Shown: positions 26,488-34,823, counted from the stretch's first letter. The stretch: DNA of 64,000 bases from Planomonospora sp. ID67723 (GCF_015711605.1 NZ_JABTEZ010000001.1:1578001-1642000); one strand, 5' to 3'. Program-made: numbers and translations. The notes: generated by a model not told the origin, from the letters alone.

Positions 26488-27222
26488 TCAGGTCAGTGGA
26501 TAGGCGTCACGCAGCTCATGGCGATCCCCGGGAAGGACCGCGTCAACGAGCTGGAGCGCTCTGCCGTCGGCGTCGTGTCCGGTCACCACGAGGTTGAGCA
26601 CCGGCGCGCCGACGGGCATCTTCAACGCTTGCGCCTCGTCCGCCGTCGCCGAGCGGGAGAGGGTGCGTTCAACGGCGTAGTCCAGCCGGAGCCGCTTGCG
26701 GCCGTACAGATGGCGCCGGATTCCCTCGTCCATGGCTTCGGGTGAGGTCAGCTTGGTCCCCGAGACCAGGTCGATGGGGAACCACGCCGAGACCAGCTCT
26801 ATGGGGCCGTCCTCGTCGCTGAGGACGTACTGCCGCAGGAATGCTTTGGATCCGGCGGGCAGGTCGAGCAGGGTGGTGACCCGGGCAGGGGCCACGATGA
26901 TTCCGGCTTGCAGCAGTTCGGCCGAGGACTCCGCCTCGGCGAGGTCGAGAAGACGCTGACCGGGGTGCGCGCGCTCCAGGTTCAGGGCGGGGACCTTCCC
27001 GCGCACGAACGAACCGCGTCCGGTCTGGGATTCGATCAAGCCTTCCTGGCGGAGGAGCCGCAACGCCTCGATCACCGTGGGCCGCGAGACGTCGAACTCG
27101 GTGACGAGCTGACTTTGCGAGGGCAGCATCATCCCCGGTGGATAGGTCCCGTCCGCGATGCGCGATCGCAGGGCGTTCAGCACGCGCTCATACTTGAGGC
27201 CGTCCCCGCCTGGAGCTGCCAT
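26488..27222 (-). CDS. GntR/HutC-family repressor (KorSA-like)
   Basis: 244 residues. N-terminal winged helix (YERVLNALRSRIADGTYPPG, then QLVTEFDVSRPTVIEALRLL) and C-terminal UTRA ligand domain (LDLPAGSKAFLRQYVLSD, VERTLSRSATADEAQAL, VLNLVVTGHDADGRALQ). ATG 27222 was preferred to 27291 because GAGGCGG precedes it and the family starts at the HTH. An operator overlaps its own promoter region, so it is probably autoregulated and represses the Pra-like gene, as KorSA does in pSAM2. Confidence 0.87.
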   Translation of the reverse strand: MAAPGGDGLKYERVLNALRSRIADGTYPPGMMLPSQSQLVTEFDVSRPTVIEALRLLRQEGLIESQTGRGSFVRGKVPALNLERAHPGQRLLDLAEAESSAELLQAGIIVAPARVTTLLDLPAGSKAFLRQYVLSDEDGPIELVSAWFPIDLVSGTKLTSPEAMDEGIRRHLYGRKRLRLDYAVERTLSRSATADEAQALKMPVGAPVLNLVVTGHDADGRALQLVDAVLPGDRHELRDAYPLT

Positions 27223-27243
27223 TACAACCGCCTCATCAGCCTT

Positions 27244-27261
27244 AACATGTTCTATCAGGTT
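27244..27261. promoter_or_regulatory. GntR/KorSA-like operator 3
   Basis: AACATGTTCTATCAGGTT lies 22 bases upstream of the repressor start and matches operator 1 at 15 of 18 positions. Confidence 0.65.
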
Positions 27262-27312
27262 GAGCGTAGCATCCAGTTCTTGATCTTCCACCCCCTGGCT
27301 CGGGCTTGAAGA

Positions 27313-27350
27313 CCCGGCGAGCCTGGGTGTGGGAGGGCAGGCTCGCCGGG
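27313..27350. terminator. Hairpin terminator of the 27403-28272 operon
   Basis: A 13-bp perfect stem CCCGGCGAGCCTG / CAGGCTCGCCGGG with a 12-base loop lies about 50 bases past the last gene of the small minus-strand cargo operon and before the GntR gene promoter. Confidence 0.75.
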
Positions 27351-27402
27351 CCCCGAGGCGCAGTGGAGAAGGACACGCCCATGATCCGATAGGGGGTCAA
27401 CC

Positions 27403-27675
27403 TCACCGCCGCACCTGCTTGGGCGGATCACCGGCAGGAAAGCCGGGACTCTGCTCCGTTGCTCTAGGGTTCCACCACCGGTCTTCGATTCGTTTCTCGG
27501 CCGCCAGATGGACGGCCAACTCCTCCAGCGTCAGGCCACCACGCACATTGGACAGGCCACGTTGGAGACTCTCCCGAGAGAGATCACTTCGACGTACCGC
27601 ATACCACCCGCCCCCGAGACTCGCCGAGATCCTCCAATGCCTGCCGTAGATGACGTTCAGCTCATCGAGAGTCAT
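27403..27675 (-). CDS. Small unknown AICE cargo protein
   Basis: 90 residues beginning MTLDELNVIYGRHWRISASL, with WYAVRRSDLS and GLSNVRGGLTLEELAVHLAAE. GGAGTG precedes the ATG. It is the third gene of a small operon (28272 to 27403). Proteins of this look are widespread in actinomycete islands, but I cannot assign a function. Confidence 0.7.
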   Translation of the reverse strand: MTLDELNVIYGRHWRISASLGGGWYAVRRSDLSRESLQRGLSNVRGGLTLEELAVHLAAEKRIEDRWWNPRATEQSPGFPAGDPPKQVRR

Positions 27676-27679
27676 GGGG

Positions 27680-28093
27680 TCACTCCGGATGCGCAGGCAC
27701 GACGGGCCGCGGCCCGCGAAGGTCGACCGGTCGGCGGTCATCCGGGAGCGCGCGTTGGACCTCTTCGACCAGCTTCGACAGAGGGTGGCCGTTCCGCAGC
27801 TCCGCATAGCGGACGGCGACCCGGCGGGCCGTTGTCATCGGATCACTCACCGGGCTGTAGGCATAAAGGCGGCGTCCGCGCGCCGACGTGGTTCCCGACC
27901 ACCAGTGGTAGGAGATTCCGTTGGTCCAGACGACCAGATCGATCCAGACCGAAACCAGTGCTATCCCGACGCCCTGGTGAATATCGGCGGGCATTTCCAA
28001 CCGCTGCAGTTCCTCGGCGAGTCTCGCGGCGGCATACGCAGGACCATTGGCCACGGGTTCAGCCGATCGCCACCAAACAAGTGTGTCTGTCAT
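27680..28093 (-). CDS. Unknown AICE cargo protein
   Basis: 137 residues beginning MTDTLVWWRSAEPVANGPAY. One region (GVGIALVSVWIDLVVWTNG) predicts beta strands rather than a membrane span. It ends in PDDRRPVDLRGPRPVVPAHPE. The ATG overlaps the upstream zinc-knuckle gene stop (ATGA), and the downstream gene starts four bases after its stop. Confidence 0.7.
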   Translation of the reverse strand: MTDTLVWWRSAEPVANGPAYAAARLAEELQRLEMPADIHQGVGIALVSVWIDLVVWTNGISYHWWSGTTSARGRRLYAYSPVSDPMTTARRVAVRYAELRNGHPLSKLVEEVQRALPDDRRPVDLRGPRPVVPAHPE

Positions 28094-28272
28094 GTCTCCC
28101 GCCGTCCGGTTCCGGCGCAGTCGAAGCAATCGCCCCGTGTTCTCAGGGCGCGCCGACCGTCGATGGCCTGCGCACCGTAGGCCGCGCTCACCTGCGTGTA
28201 TCGCCACCCCTTGCCCCGGCAGGACGAGCAACGGCCCTCCCCGCCGGTCTGTTGTGAGCCCTTCGTATCCAC
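28090..28272 (-). CDS. Small zinc-knuckle protein
   Basis: 60 residues with two CxxC pairs: RCSSCRGKGW and DCFDCAGTG, about 35 residues apart, resembling half of a DnaJ-type zinc centre. The GTG at 28272 is preceded by GGAGG at good spacing, which selects this start over longer frames. It heads a three-gene operon divergent from the TPR-type regulator. The role is unknown. Confidence 0.68.
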   Translation of the reverse strand: MDTKGSQQTGGEGRCSSCRGKGWRYTQVSAAYGAQAIDGRRALRTRGDCFDCAGTGRRET

Positions 28273-28392
28273 TCCTTTTCCTCCGTCGCAATGGACGCTT
28301 ACTCGGTCAGTCGAGACACTAGGAAGGGCAGGCCGCTCCGCCCCGGAAAAGAATTCCGGGGTCTCCGAGATATCCGTGCGAGGCTGACCAAC

Positions 28393-29616
28393 ATGCGAGG
28401 CATGACGGATCACCTGACCATCGGGGAACGCATAGCGTGGTACCGGCGACGACGCGGAATGTCACAAGAAGTCCTGGCCGGACTTGTCGGCCGCACGGTC
28501 GACTGGCTCAGCAAAATCGAAAACGACCGGATCGAGCTTGACCGCCTGTCGGTCATCAAATCCCTCGCGGTCGCCCTGGACGTCGCCCTCGGCGACCTCC
28601 TCGCCGAGCCGTCCCTGCTCGACTGGAGCCCCGACAGCGGAGACCGCACCGTCCCGGCACTGCGGGCGGCGATCACCGACTACCGCCAACTCGCCCCGCT
28701 CGCCGCCCTCGCCCAGGCCCACGAACCGCCCAGCCTCACCGAGCTGCGCAGCGAGATCGCCGACGTCTGGCACGCCTACCAGGCGTCCCGCTACGGACTG
28801 GTGGTCCGCCGCCTGCCGGCCCTTCTCGCCGAAGCCCACCACGCCGCCAACTCCCACGAAGGCGACCAACGCATCCAGACGCTCAGCCTGCTCGGCCAGA
28901 CCTACCACGCCGCCGCCAGCATCCTCGTGAAGATCGGAGAGACCGACCTCGCGTGGATCGCCGCCGAACGCGGCCTGACCTACGCGCAGAACTCCGGCGA
29001 TCAGATCGTGGTCGCCTCACTGCTGCGCTCGGTCACCCACGCCCTGCTCTCCAACGGCCGCTACGACGCCGCCTCCCAACTGACCGGCGACGCTGCCGGG
29101 CTTCTCCAGGCCGACCTGTCCCAGGCGAGCCCCGAACTCCTGTCAGTGCACGGCACGCTCTTGCTGGCCGGATCGATGGCCTCCGCCCGCGCCGACGACC
29201 GCGCCACCACCCGGGCCTTCCTGAACGAAGCCGCGGAGTCCGCCCGCCGTCTTGGAGGCGACGCCAACCACGTCTGGACCGCGTTCGGCCCCACCAACGT
29301 CGCCATCCACCAGGTGGCCACCGCCATCGAACTGGGAGACATCCAAGTCGCCATCGACCTCGGCCCCGGCCTCGACACCAGCGCCCTGCCGATCGAACGC
29401 CGCGCCCGCCACGGCATCGCCGTCGCCCAGGCCTTCAGCCTGTGGAACCGCACCGACGAGGCGCTGGAGGCGCTGCTTCAGGCCGAGCACCTGGCCCCCG
29501 AGCAGATCCGCCATCACTACCTCAGCCGCCAACTCGTCCTGAACTGGATCCGCCGCCAGAAGGGCAAACCCAGCCACCGGCTCACCGATCTGGCCCGCCG
29601 GCTACGCGTCACCTGA
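28393..29616 (+). CDS. XRE HTH regulator with helical-repeat C-terminus
   Basis: 407 residues. HTH at about residues 8-65 (TIGERIAWYRRRRGMSQEVL, RTVDWLSKIENDRIELDR) and a long all-alpha region with TPR-like repeats (DLAWIAAERGLTYAQNSGD, FLNEAAESARRLGG, TDEALEALLQAEHLAPEQ). Such regulators often bind peptides or nucleotides and sit next to Nudix genes in AICEs, as here. ATG 28393 was chosen; ATG 28402 is also possible. Confidence 0.83.
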   Translation: MRGMTDHLTIGERIAWYRRRRGMSQEVLAGLVGRTVDWLSKIENDRIELDRLSVIKSLAVALDVALGDLLAEPSLLDWSPDSGDRTVPALRAAITDYRQLAPLAALAQAHEPPSLTELRSEIADVWHAYQASRYGLVVRRLPALLAEAHHAANSHEGDQRIQTLSLLGQTYHAAASILVKIGETDLAWIAAERGLTYAQNSGDQIVVASLLRSVTHALLSNGRYDAASQLTGDAAGLLQADLSQASPELLSVHGTLLLAGSMASARADDRATTRAFLNEAAESARRLGGDANHVWTAFGPTNVAIHQVATAIELGDIQVAIDLGPGLDTSALPIERRARHGIAVAQAFSLWNRTDEALEALLQAEHLAPEQIRHHYLSRQLVLNWIRRQKGKPSHRLTDLARRLRVT

Positions 29617-29658
29617 GCCGCCCTTCACACCGGGCGGACATCCCGTACCGTAGGGATC

Positions 29659-30132
29659 ATGACCGGACAAGAGACCCCGCCCATGGCCACCCCCCGCGCC
29701 GCAGCCGGGGCCCTCTTCTTCGACGAGCACGGCCGTCTACTCCTGGTCCGCCCCCACTACAAGGACTACCGCGACGTCCCCGGCGGCTATATCGAACCCG
29801 GCGAGACCCCGTTCCAGGCGTGCGTACGCGAAGTCCACGAGGAACTCGGCATCCAACCGCCGATCGGTGACCTCCTGGTGGTCGACTGGGCACCCCACCC
29901 GCAGGAGGGCGACAAGGTCCTGTTCCTGTTCGACGGCGGAATCCTCAGCCCGAGCATGCGCGACAGCATCCGGCTCGGTGTCGACGAGTTGGCCGGCTAC
30001 GACTTCCACCCCGTCGAGGAACTGCCCGGCCTCCTGATCGAACGACTCGCCACCCGCATCACGGCCGCCGTCACCGCCCGCAGCCTCGGCCGTCCGCTGT
30101 ATCTGGAGCACGGCCAGCAGTTGCCGAACTAA
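29659..30132 (+). CDS. Nudix hydrolase (Pif-like)
   Basis: 157 residues. The Nudix box is complete in GGYIEPGETPFQACVREV followed by HEELGI (G-x5-E-x7-REVHEELG). Pif of pSAM2, which prevents transfer between donor cells, is also a Nudix-motif protein, so a role in transfer immunity is plausible here, while a house-cleaning function cannot be excluded. TACCGT ends seven bases before the ATG, suggesting a leaderless mRNA. It follows the TPR-type regulator by 42 bases. Confidence 0.82.
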   Translation: MTGQETPPMATPRAAAGALFFDEHGRLLLVRPHYKDYRDVPGGYIEPGETPFQACVREVHEELGIQPPIGDLLVVDWAPHPQEGDKVLFLFDGGILSPSMRDSIRLGVDELAGYDFHPVEELPGLLIERLATRITAAVTARSLGRPLYLEHGQQLPN

Positions 30133-30170
30133 TCAACGCACTGCCTCTCCACATGAGGACGCGGGACGGG

Positions 30171-30734
30171 TCACTGTGACACACCCCCGTCAGCCTGTGA
30201 GGCGACGGGAGTGCCGTTAGGAGTGAAATAGTGCTTGGCCAGTAAGTCACGCCGGATCCGTCGGCGGCCGACAACGGCGTTCAGGCAGGCACCCAGGAGT
30301 ACGCCGGCCTTGATCCACCAAGAGCCGGGTTCCCCCATCAACCCGAGGCTGTCCACCAGGGCGAACGGCAGGAAAATCAAAGTTGCCCACGCCGCCAGGA
30401 GACGCGTGAGGAAGAACCGGCCACGGACGTCATCGCGGACCCACCAGCGGTAGCGCAGGGGAAGCCGCTTACCGAACAGGCGGTAGCAGAGCCAGCGCCA
30501 CAGGGGTGGGCGCTCGCGTAGCCGCCAGATCATGCCAGCGCGCAAGACGTCCAGCGTGGTGCGCAGGTTCGGTCGGACCCGGCCGGGCTCGGCGAGATCG
30601 AGAAGAGTGCTCAGGAACTCCTCGCCCCGCGTCTGCATGAAGCGCGGCGGATAGGCCACGCGCAGCAGCAGGCGGCAGCGATCCGCATATGCCTCGCTCA
30701 GGCTTTCCGGAGCGAGGCTGTCGTACCGGGTCAT
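30171..30734 (-). CDS. Unknown membrane protein paired with PadR regulator
   Basis: 187 residues. A soluble basic N-terminal half (LAPESLSEAYADRCRLLLRV, RGEEFLSTLLDLAEPGRVRP) is followed by two membrane segments (about 112-130 and 138-158). It overlaps the PadR gene by four bases. Such PadR-membrane protein pairs are common in actinobacteria, where the regulator senses a stress and the partner is a permease-associated or envelope protein. Confidence 0.75.
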   Translation of the reverse strand: MTRYDSLAPESLSEAYADRCRLLLRVAYPPRFMQTRGEEFLSTLLDLAEPGRVRPNLRTTLDVLRAGMIWRLRERPPLWRWLCYRLFGKRLPLRYRWWVRDDVRGRFFLTRLLAAWATLIFLPFALVDSLGLMGEPGSWWIKAGVLLGACLNAVVGRRRIRRDLLAKHYFTPNGTPVASQADGGVSQ

Positions 30735-31060
30735 CGCGTTCCCCAGCCCGGTTGCAGAGACAGGCGGGTCCGGGCGGTAGTGGCTAGACGCGTCAGGCGA
30801 TCGGTTTCCTCGGCCAGGACGGTACGGCCATGGCCGGTCAGGTCGTAGTAGCGGCGATGACGGCCGGTGACGACCTCTTCCTTGACCACCGACACCAGAC
30901 CATCACTCGACAGGCGGTCGAGGGCACCGTACAAGGTTCCTGCGCCGAGCCGTACTCGTTGCTCCGACAGCTCCAGGACGGCTTTGATCACACCGTAGCC
31001 GTGGAGCGGACCGTCGGCCAGGGCCAACAGGATGAGGTAGCTCTGCTCGCGTAACGCCAT
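30731..31060 (-). CDS. PadR-family regulator
   Basis: 109 residues, a typical short PadR: MALREQSYLILLALADGPLH, GYGVIKAVLEL, GTLYGALDRLSSDGLV, RRYYDLTGHGR. It starts at ATG 31060, which is embedded in an AT-rich run (TATATATGG) that stands out from the surrounding GC-rich DNA. The upstream TTGACC and TATATA hexamers are 17 bases apart, yet the -10 would overlap the start codon, so the real promoter probably uses TATACA further upstream. Confidence 0.85.
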   Translation of the reverse strand: MALREQSYLILLALADGPLHGYGVIKAVLELSEQRVRLGAGTLYGALDRLSSDGLVSVVKEEVVTGRHRRYYDLTGHGRTVLAEETDRLTRLATTARTRLSLQPGWGTR

Positions 31061-31258
31061 ATATATCGTTGAGCGTTGTATAGGTCAATGGTGATCGCGT
31101 AAAAGCCGCTCGGCCTCGCCGAGGAGCAGATCCCGAGCCCATCCAGGCCGCCCAGCCCTGGCCGTCTCTGCCAACCGCCGAACCGGCTCATGCAGACCGG
31201 TTCTGTCTTTGCTTTGCTCAGGAGCATCCCGTACCCGACAGGGTCGCGTTCCGAGTGA

Positions 31259-31470
31259 GTTGCCGAATTGTTCTTGTATGGATCAAGGCGGCGGCGCGGC
31301 GCGCCGCCGCACGGCCCAGCGTCGCGGACCCCGGCCGCGCATGCGGCCTGGGGGCCGGTCACGGCCGGGGCCGCACTCGGGCCGCCCGCCGACCGCCGGC
31401 CCCGCCGTACTCAACCGAACCGGCCACAGGTGGGCCACGCCGCCGCCCAGCTACAGCCCTCACGATCGCC
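31259..31470. repeat. Dispersed repeat R1 with GC hairpin
   Basis: It begins with GTTGCCGAATTGTTCTTGTA, then a GC-only hairpin (11-bp arms around 31288-31310) and a GC-rich stretch ending near the remains of a gene. The same 20-base start, spacing and hairpin recur at 36944. Apart from this repeat I see no gene between 31061 and 31595. Minus-strand codons around 31530-31560 read EPVLRDEAPDRRSP, like the unknown protein next to the second copy. Confidence 0.7.
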
Positions 31471-31595
31471 TCATCGCAGCTGGTCACCGTTCATGGCTGG
31501 GGGCGATCGCCGATCCGGTGCTTCGTCCCTCAGCACCGGCTCACTGATCACCCTGACGACAGACATGCTCGACCTGAGCCATACCGGCAGCAGGA

Positions 31596-32393
31596 TCACA
31601 ACCCTCCAGGCACACGACCGGGTAAGCCCCCGTTGTCCCGACAGCGCCCATTGACGGTGTACGTACAACTACTGGTCGCATCACCGCATTTACCGTTCAC
31701 GGTCCGTGTGCAGCGCGGCGGGCGCTTCGTGGGCGCGTTGTTCGGCCGGTCAGGCTCAAGAACGGCCTGATCGCCTGTCCCACCTTTTGCGCGTGCCCTG
31801 TGGTTGTCGACACCGGTGCGATAGAAGGATCCGCCGAAGGCTCTCCTGCCCACCGCAGGTACGTGATCATCGTAGGGGATGTGATACCAGGCGAAGCCGT
31901 TGTCCTCATCGTCGCATCTACTGTCGGGGACTCGGACCCGCGTCTTCTCCTTCACACACACCTCGAACCGGACATCATCGGAGAGGGCCGCCTCAGAGCC
32001 GGCCCCTCCGCGCCTTCGTGCGGGAGAGGTCATCATGTAGCCGGGATCCTCGAACGTCCCGCCTTCGGCTTTCCTGCCGGTGGCGGGGACTTTCTGCTCC
32101 CACGGTATGAAGTACCAGGTAAAGCCGGGTTCGGCGTCATCACACGGACGGTAGGCCATGCGGACCCGTGTGCGCTTTCTGACACAGATCACGATGGCCG
32201 AAGAGTCCTCTTCCAACTCCTCAAAATCATCTACGTCCATGTTGCTCTCCGGTTCCATGTCGGCGGTTTCCGGAGGTGAGGGCACTGAGCGATCAGAGGT
32301 ACATCCGGCGATCAGCGCAACGGCCAGGAGGACAAGCAGCGACCGGAGAGCAGCAGGAGACAAATGTCCTCGAATCTCAGGGGAAGTTTCCAT
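31596..32393 (-). CDS. Lipoprotein with two copies of an unknown domain
   Basis: 265 residues. Signal peptide with lipobox LIAGC (Cys near residue 31) and an acidic linker. Two homologous domains follow: VCVRKRTRVRMAYRPCDD with FTWYFIPWEQKVPATGRKAE, and VCVKEKTRVRVPDSRCDD with FAWYHIPYDDHVPAVGRRAF. Each keeps two Cys, a W-Y pair and the xVPAxGR motif, so each domain may hold one disulfide. The Cys-containing C-terminal tail has two more short repeats (CTRTVNGKCGD, CTYTVNGRCRD). The function is unknown. A bacteriocin-exclusion or phage-exclusion lipoprotein would fit its cargo position, but this is speculation. Confidence 0.75.
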   Translation of the reverse strand: METSPEIRGHLSPAALRSLLVLLAVALIAGCTSDRSVPSPPETADMEPESNMDVDDFEELEEDSSAIVICVRKRTRVRMAYRPCDDAEPGFTWYFIPWEQKVPATGRKAEGGTFEDPGYMMTSPARRRGGAGSEAALSDDVRFEVCVKEKTRVRVPDSRCDDEDNGFAWYHIPYDDHVPAVGRRAFGGSFYRTGVDNHRARAKGGTGDQAVLEPDRPNNAPTKRPPRCTRTVNGKCGDATSSCTYTVNGRCRDNGGLPGRVPGGL

Positions 32394-32454
32394 GCGATCA
32401 ACGAGAGGGGCCAGTCGCCGGTTCCGGGACGATGGATGAAGTTGGCGTTCTCCT

Positions 32455-32600
32455 CTCGTGCCCGTTGCGTGCCCGTCAGAAGGGGGATCACGAGGGACTC
32501 ATGGGGAACCAAGGGGAATCGAAGCACTCCCCCGCAGGTCAGTGCTTCCCCAGCTCAGGAGCCAAGATCGATAGAGACTTCCCAAGCTGACAGTGTCTCG
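32455..32600. other. Short scar resembling integrase tail plus tRNA-Gly fragment (a)
   Basis: GTGCCCGTTGCGTGCCCGTC at 32458 reads on the minus strand as GTQRAR, a common end of tyrosine integrases. It is followed by GCTTCCCCAGCTCAG (about 32545) and CTTCCCAAGCTGACAG (32578). The last block resembles the anticodon arm of tRNA-Gly(CCC), a common actinobacterial att site. A second copy of these blocks is at 35330-35478. The rest of this 360-base gap holds the left end of the insertion sequence. Confidence 0.45.
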
Positions 32601-32677
32601 ACCAGGGAAACACCGAGTGAACCCATTTCATCCCTGAGGGCCGGGCCGCTGGTCACGGCATGATCGCGAGTTGACGG

Positions 32678-33540
32678 TTCGTCCTCGGAAGTAGAGAAGC
32701 TCCTGGTAGACGGGTTGATCACCACAACCAACGCCCGCTACAACCAGGAGCTTCGGGTGCTGTTCTACCGTGCTGCCGTCGATTTGTCGCGTTCAACGCT
32801 GAACTACGTCGCCGGGCTCATCCGCCGCCACCGCAAGGCCATCGGATCGATCTGGCGGCGACTCAACCCCGGCCAGCAGGCCCTGATGGTGCTGATCCAC
32901 CTGCGCAAAGATGAGACGTTCGCCGAGATCAGCGCGGGATTCGGCGTGTCGGCGACGACGGCCTGGCGGTACGTGCAGGAGACCGTCATGCTGCTGTCAG
33001 CACGCTCGCCCAAGCTCACCCAGGCCTTACGCAAAGCCAAGCAGGACGGGCTGACCCACCTCATCTTGGACGGCACGCTCATCCACACCGACCGCGTGCG
33101 GGCCGACCGTCCCTACTTCTCCGGCAAGCATCGAATCCACGGCATGAACGTGCAGGTGATCGCGGGCCCGGACGGGACGATCCTGTGGACCTCCGGCGCG
33201 ATGCCGGGCAGCATGCACGACCTGACCGCGGCCAGAGTATGGGGCATCCTGCGCGAACTGGAGAAGGCAGGGATCCTCACCTTGGCCGATAAGGGCTACC
33301 AGGGGGCCGAGGCCACCGTCGTCATCACCCCGTACAAAGGCCGCAACAAGCCGCAGTCCCAGAAGCAGGCCAACCGATCACACGCCAAGCTCCGCGGACC
33401 CGGCGAGCGCGCGAACGCGCAGCTCAAGTCATGGAGAATCCTCCGGAAGCTGCGCTGCAGCCCCAGCAAAGCCGGCCACCTCGTCAAGGCCATCGCCGTC
33501 CTACAGAACCACCGTGTTGCTCAGGGCGCCCGAGGATGAA
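32678..33540. mobile_element. IS5-type insertion sequence
   Basis: One transposase gene is flanked by 11-base inverted repeats TTCGTCCTCGG (32678-32688) and CCGAGGATGAA (33530-33540), matching at 10 of 11. I do not see a clear target duplication, so the exact ends are tentative. A 12-bp hairpin GAAGCTCCTGGT / ACCAGGAGCTTC (32695-32706 and 32743-32754) precedes the start codon and hides the ribosome binding site. Confidence 0.65.
32757..33539 (+). CDS. IS5-family DDE transposase
   Basis: 260 residues. HTH (FAEISAGFGVSATTAWRYVQ) followed by the DDE domain: first D in LILDGTLIHTDR, second D in LADKGYQGA, and E in GPGERANAQLKSW. GTG 32757 follows AGGAG by six bases; a TTG 42 bases upstream is less likely. 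The reading frame is complete, so the IS may be active. Confidence 0.85.
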   Translation: MLFYRAAVDLSRSTLNYVAGLIRRHRKAIGSIWRRLNPGQQALMVLIHLRKDETFAEISAGFGVSATTAWRYVQETVMLLSARSPKLTQALRKAKQDGLTHLILDGTLIHTDRVRADRPYFSGKHRIHGMNVQVIAGPDGTILWTSGAMPGSMHDLTAARVWGILRELEKAGILTLADKGYQGAEATVVITPYKGRNKPQSQKQANRSHAKLRGPGERANAQLKSWRILRKLRCSPSKAGHLVKAIAVLQNHRVAQGARG

Positions 33541-34068
33541 ATGCATTCAGTGAGCCGAGAGACACTCAGACGGCAGAATGGCCGGATGCAGCGATTCGAT
33601 GCCGCAGGGGCCGGCCTCGTCCCCGGGCAAGCGGTGCAGGTCCAGGTGACCGGTCATGAGCCGTGGGGCGTCATGGCGCTGATCTCGGGTCATGAGGGCA
33701 TCGGCGCCTCCATTGACGCCGCAATGATCGACAGTCCTTCAGGGAGTTCTCGCGCGCTCCCTCACGAATACCCCGGTGTCGGTTCCGAGGTGAATGCCGT
33801 CGTCCAGGAGGTCAGCCGGTACTCTCCACCCGTCTGGGTCCGCCTGACCATGCGCAGCGAGGACCTGGCATGTTTTCAACGGCGGTGCGACTTCTGCGGG
33901 ACGCTCACCGTCTTGAGCCCAGGCGGCGACGGAGTGGTCATGGATGTTCGGAGCGCCGACGGCCCTGGCAGCACCGCCATCGTCTCCCACCGCGAATGCC
34001 TCGCCACACAGCTGCACCCTCACAGCCTCGAACCTTCTCGGGTCCGCTCAGTCGGCCGCAAACGGTAG
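33541..34068 (+). CDS. Unknown protein with S1-like fold and zinc-ligand-like motif
   Basis: 175 residues. The middle (VQVQVTGHEPWGVMALISGH, then GSEVNAVVQEVSRYSPPVWV) looks like an S1/OB-type domain, and the end has CDFCGTL with a distant HRECL, a possible zinc site. The ATG is preceded by GAGG that lies in the right end of the insertion sequence, so the IS may have supplied translation signals. Start uncertain (ATG 33586 is also possible). Confidence 0.6.
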   Translation: MHSVSRETLRRQNGRMQRFDAAGAGLVPGQAVQVQVTGHEPWGVMALISGHEGIGASIDAAMIDSPSGSSRALPHEYPGVGSEVNAVVQEVSRYSPPVWVRLTMRSEDLACFQRRCDFCGTLTVLSPGGDGVVMDVRSADGPGSTAIVSHRECLATQLHPHSLEPSRVRSVGRKR

Positions 34069-34192
34069 GCCCCTCTCAAGATCCGGAGCATACGCGGAAT
34101 GCTTCCGGCGCACCTGGCCGGAACATTCCGCCGATCTCCAGGTCAGAGCGCCGAGCAACCCATAAGAAGCCCTCCTCTTTTAATCCGTGGCG

Positions 34193-34660
34193 TTAGCACA
34201 TGAACTCATAGCCTGTGCCGATGTCGATGTTGTACTCACTAACGCCGCCGATTTTGTTTCCCGATACCGACAGGAACACGGTGTCGTCGCCGAGCTTCTT
34301 GGTATAGCAGACGAAGTCGGACGGTTCTTCAGGGGTAACCAGCTGCCACCCGTCGTTTCTTGCCGCCGCCTCATAGAAGGACAGGTGGTCTTCTCGCGTC
34401 CCGACGAACCTGTATCGCTTGCCGGCGTAGGGAAACGGGTCATCCTGAAAGCAGTTGGCGTAGCTGTCTTGCTCGACAGCGCCGTCGGGGTGGACATCGA
34501 GGATCTTCTGAGCCGCCAGCGTCGGCAGCAGGTCTTCCTCGGCGGCCGTGCAGTGCGGCCCAGTGATGCTCCTCCAGGTCGCGTATGCGAGACCTCCCAG
34601 CAGGAGAGCTGCTACAGCCAGGACGGTGACGATCTCAACTGGGGTGGAGCGGGATTTCAT
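34193..34660 (-). CDS. Unknown single-pass membrane or secreted protein
   Basis: 155 residues with an N-terminal anchor (about 8-30, IVTVLAVAALLLGGLAYATW). The exterior part has six Cys (HCTAAEED, ANCFQDD, FVCYTKK, EFMC) and motifs such as YRFVGTREDHLSFYEAAARN. Members of this type are common as orphan genes in actinomycete islands. Its lower GC content than the core genome suggests transfer. Confidence 0.68.
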   Translation of the reverse strand: MKSRSTPVEIVTVLAVAALLLGGLAYATWRSITGPHCTAAEEDLLPTLAAQKILDVHPDGAVEQDSYANCFQDDPFPYAGKRYRFVGTREDHLSFYEAAARNDGWQLVTPEEPSDFVCYTKKLGDDTVFLSVSGNKIGGVSEYNIDIGTGYEFMC

Positions 34661-34823
34661 GGCCGGAGCGTACCGGAGTCAATCAAGATCAGACTGTCCG
34701 CTGAGGCAGAGGCCGGCGTTGCAGTCCCCCTTGCAGTCCAGGACCGTTCGCAGCCGTTCAGGGTGGACCGCTCGCGGCCTCTGATCTGCAATGAACTATC
34801 CGGAACTGATCAAGTCCGAGCTT

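Noticed and set aside
31058-31092. TTGACC-N17-TATATA as the padR promoter
   Set aside because: The -10 would overlap the start codon although the PadR N-terminus is clearly at that ATG; it is more likely an operator or a chance AT run.
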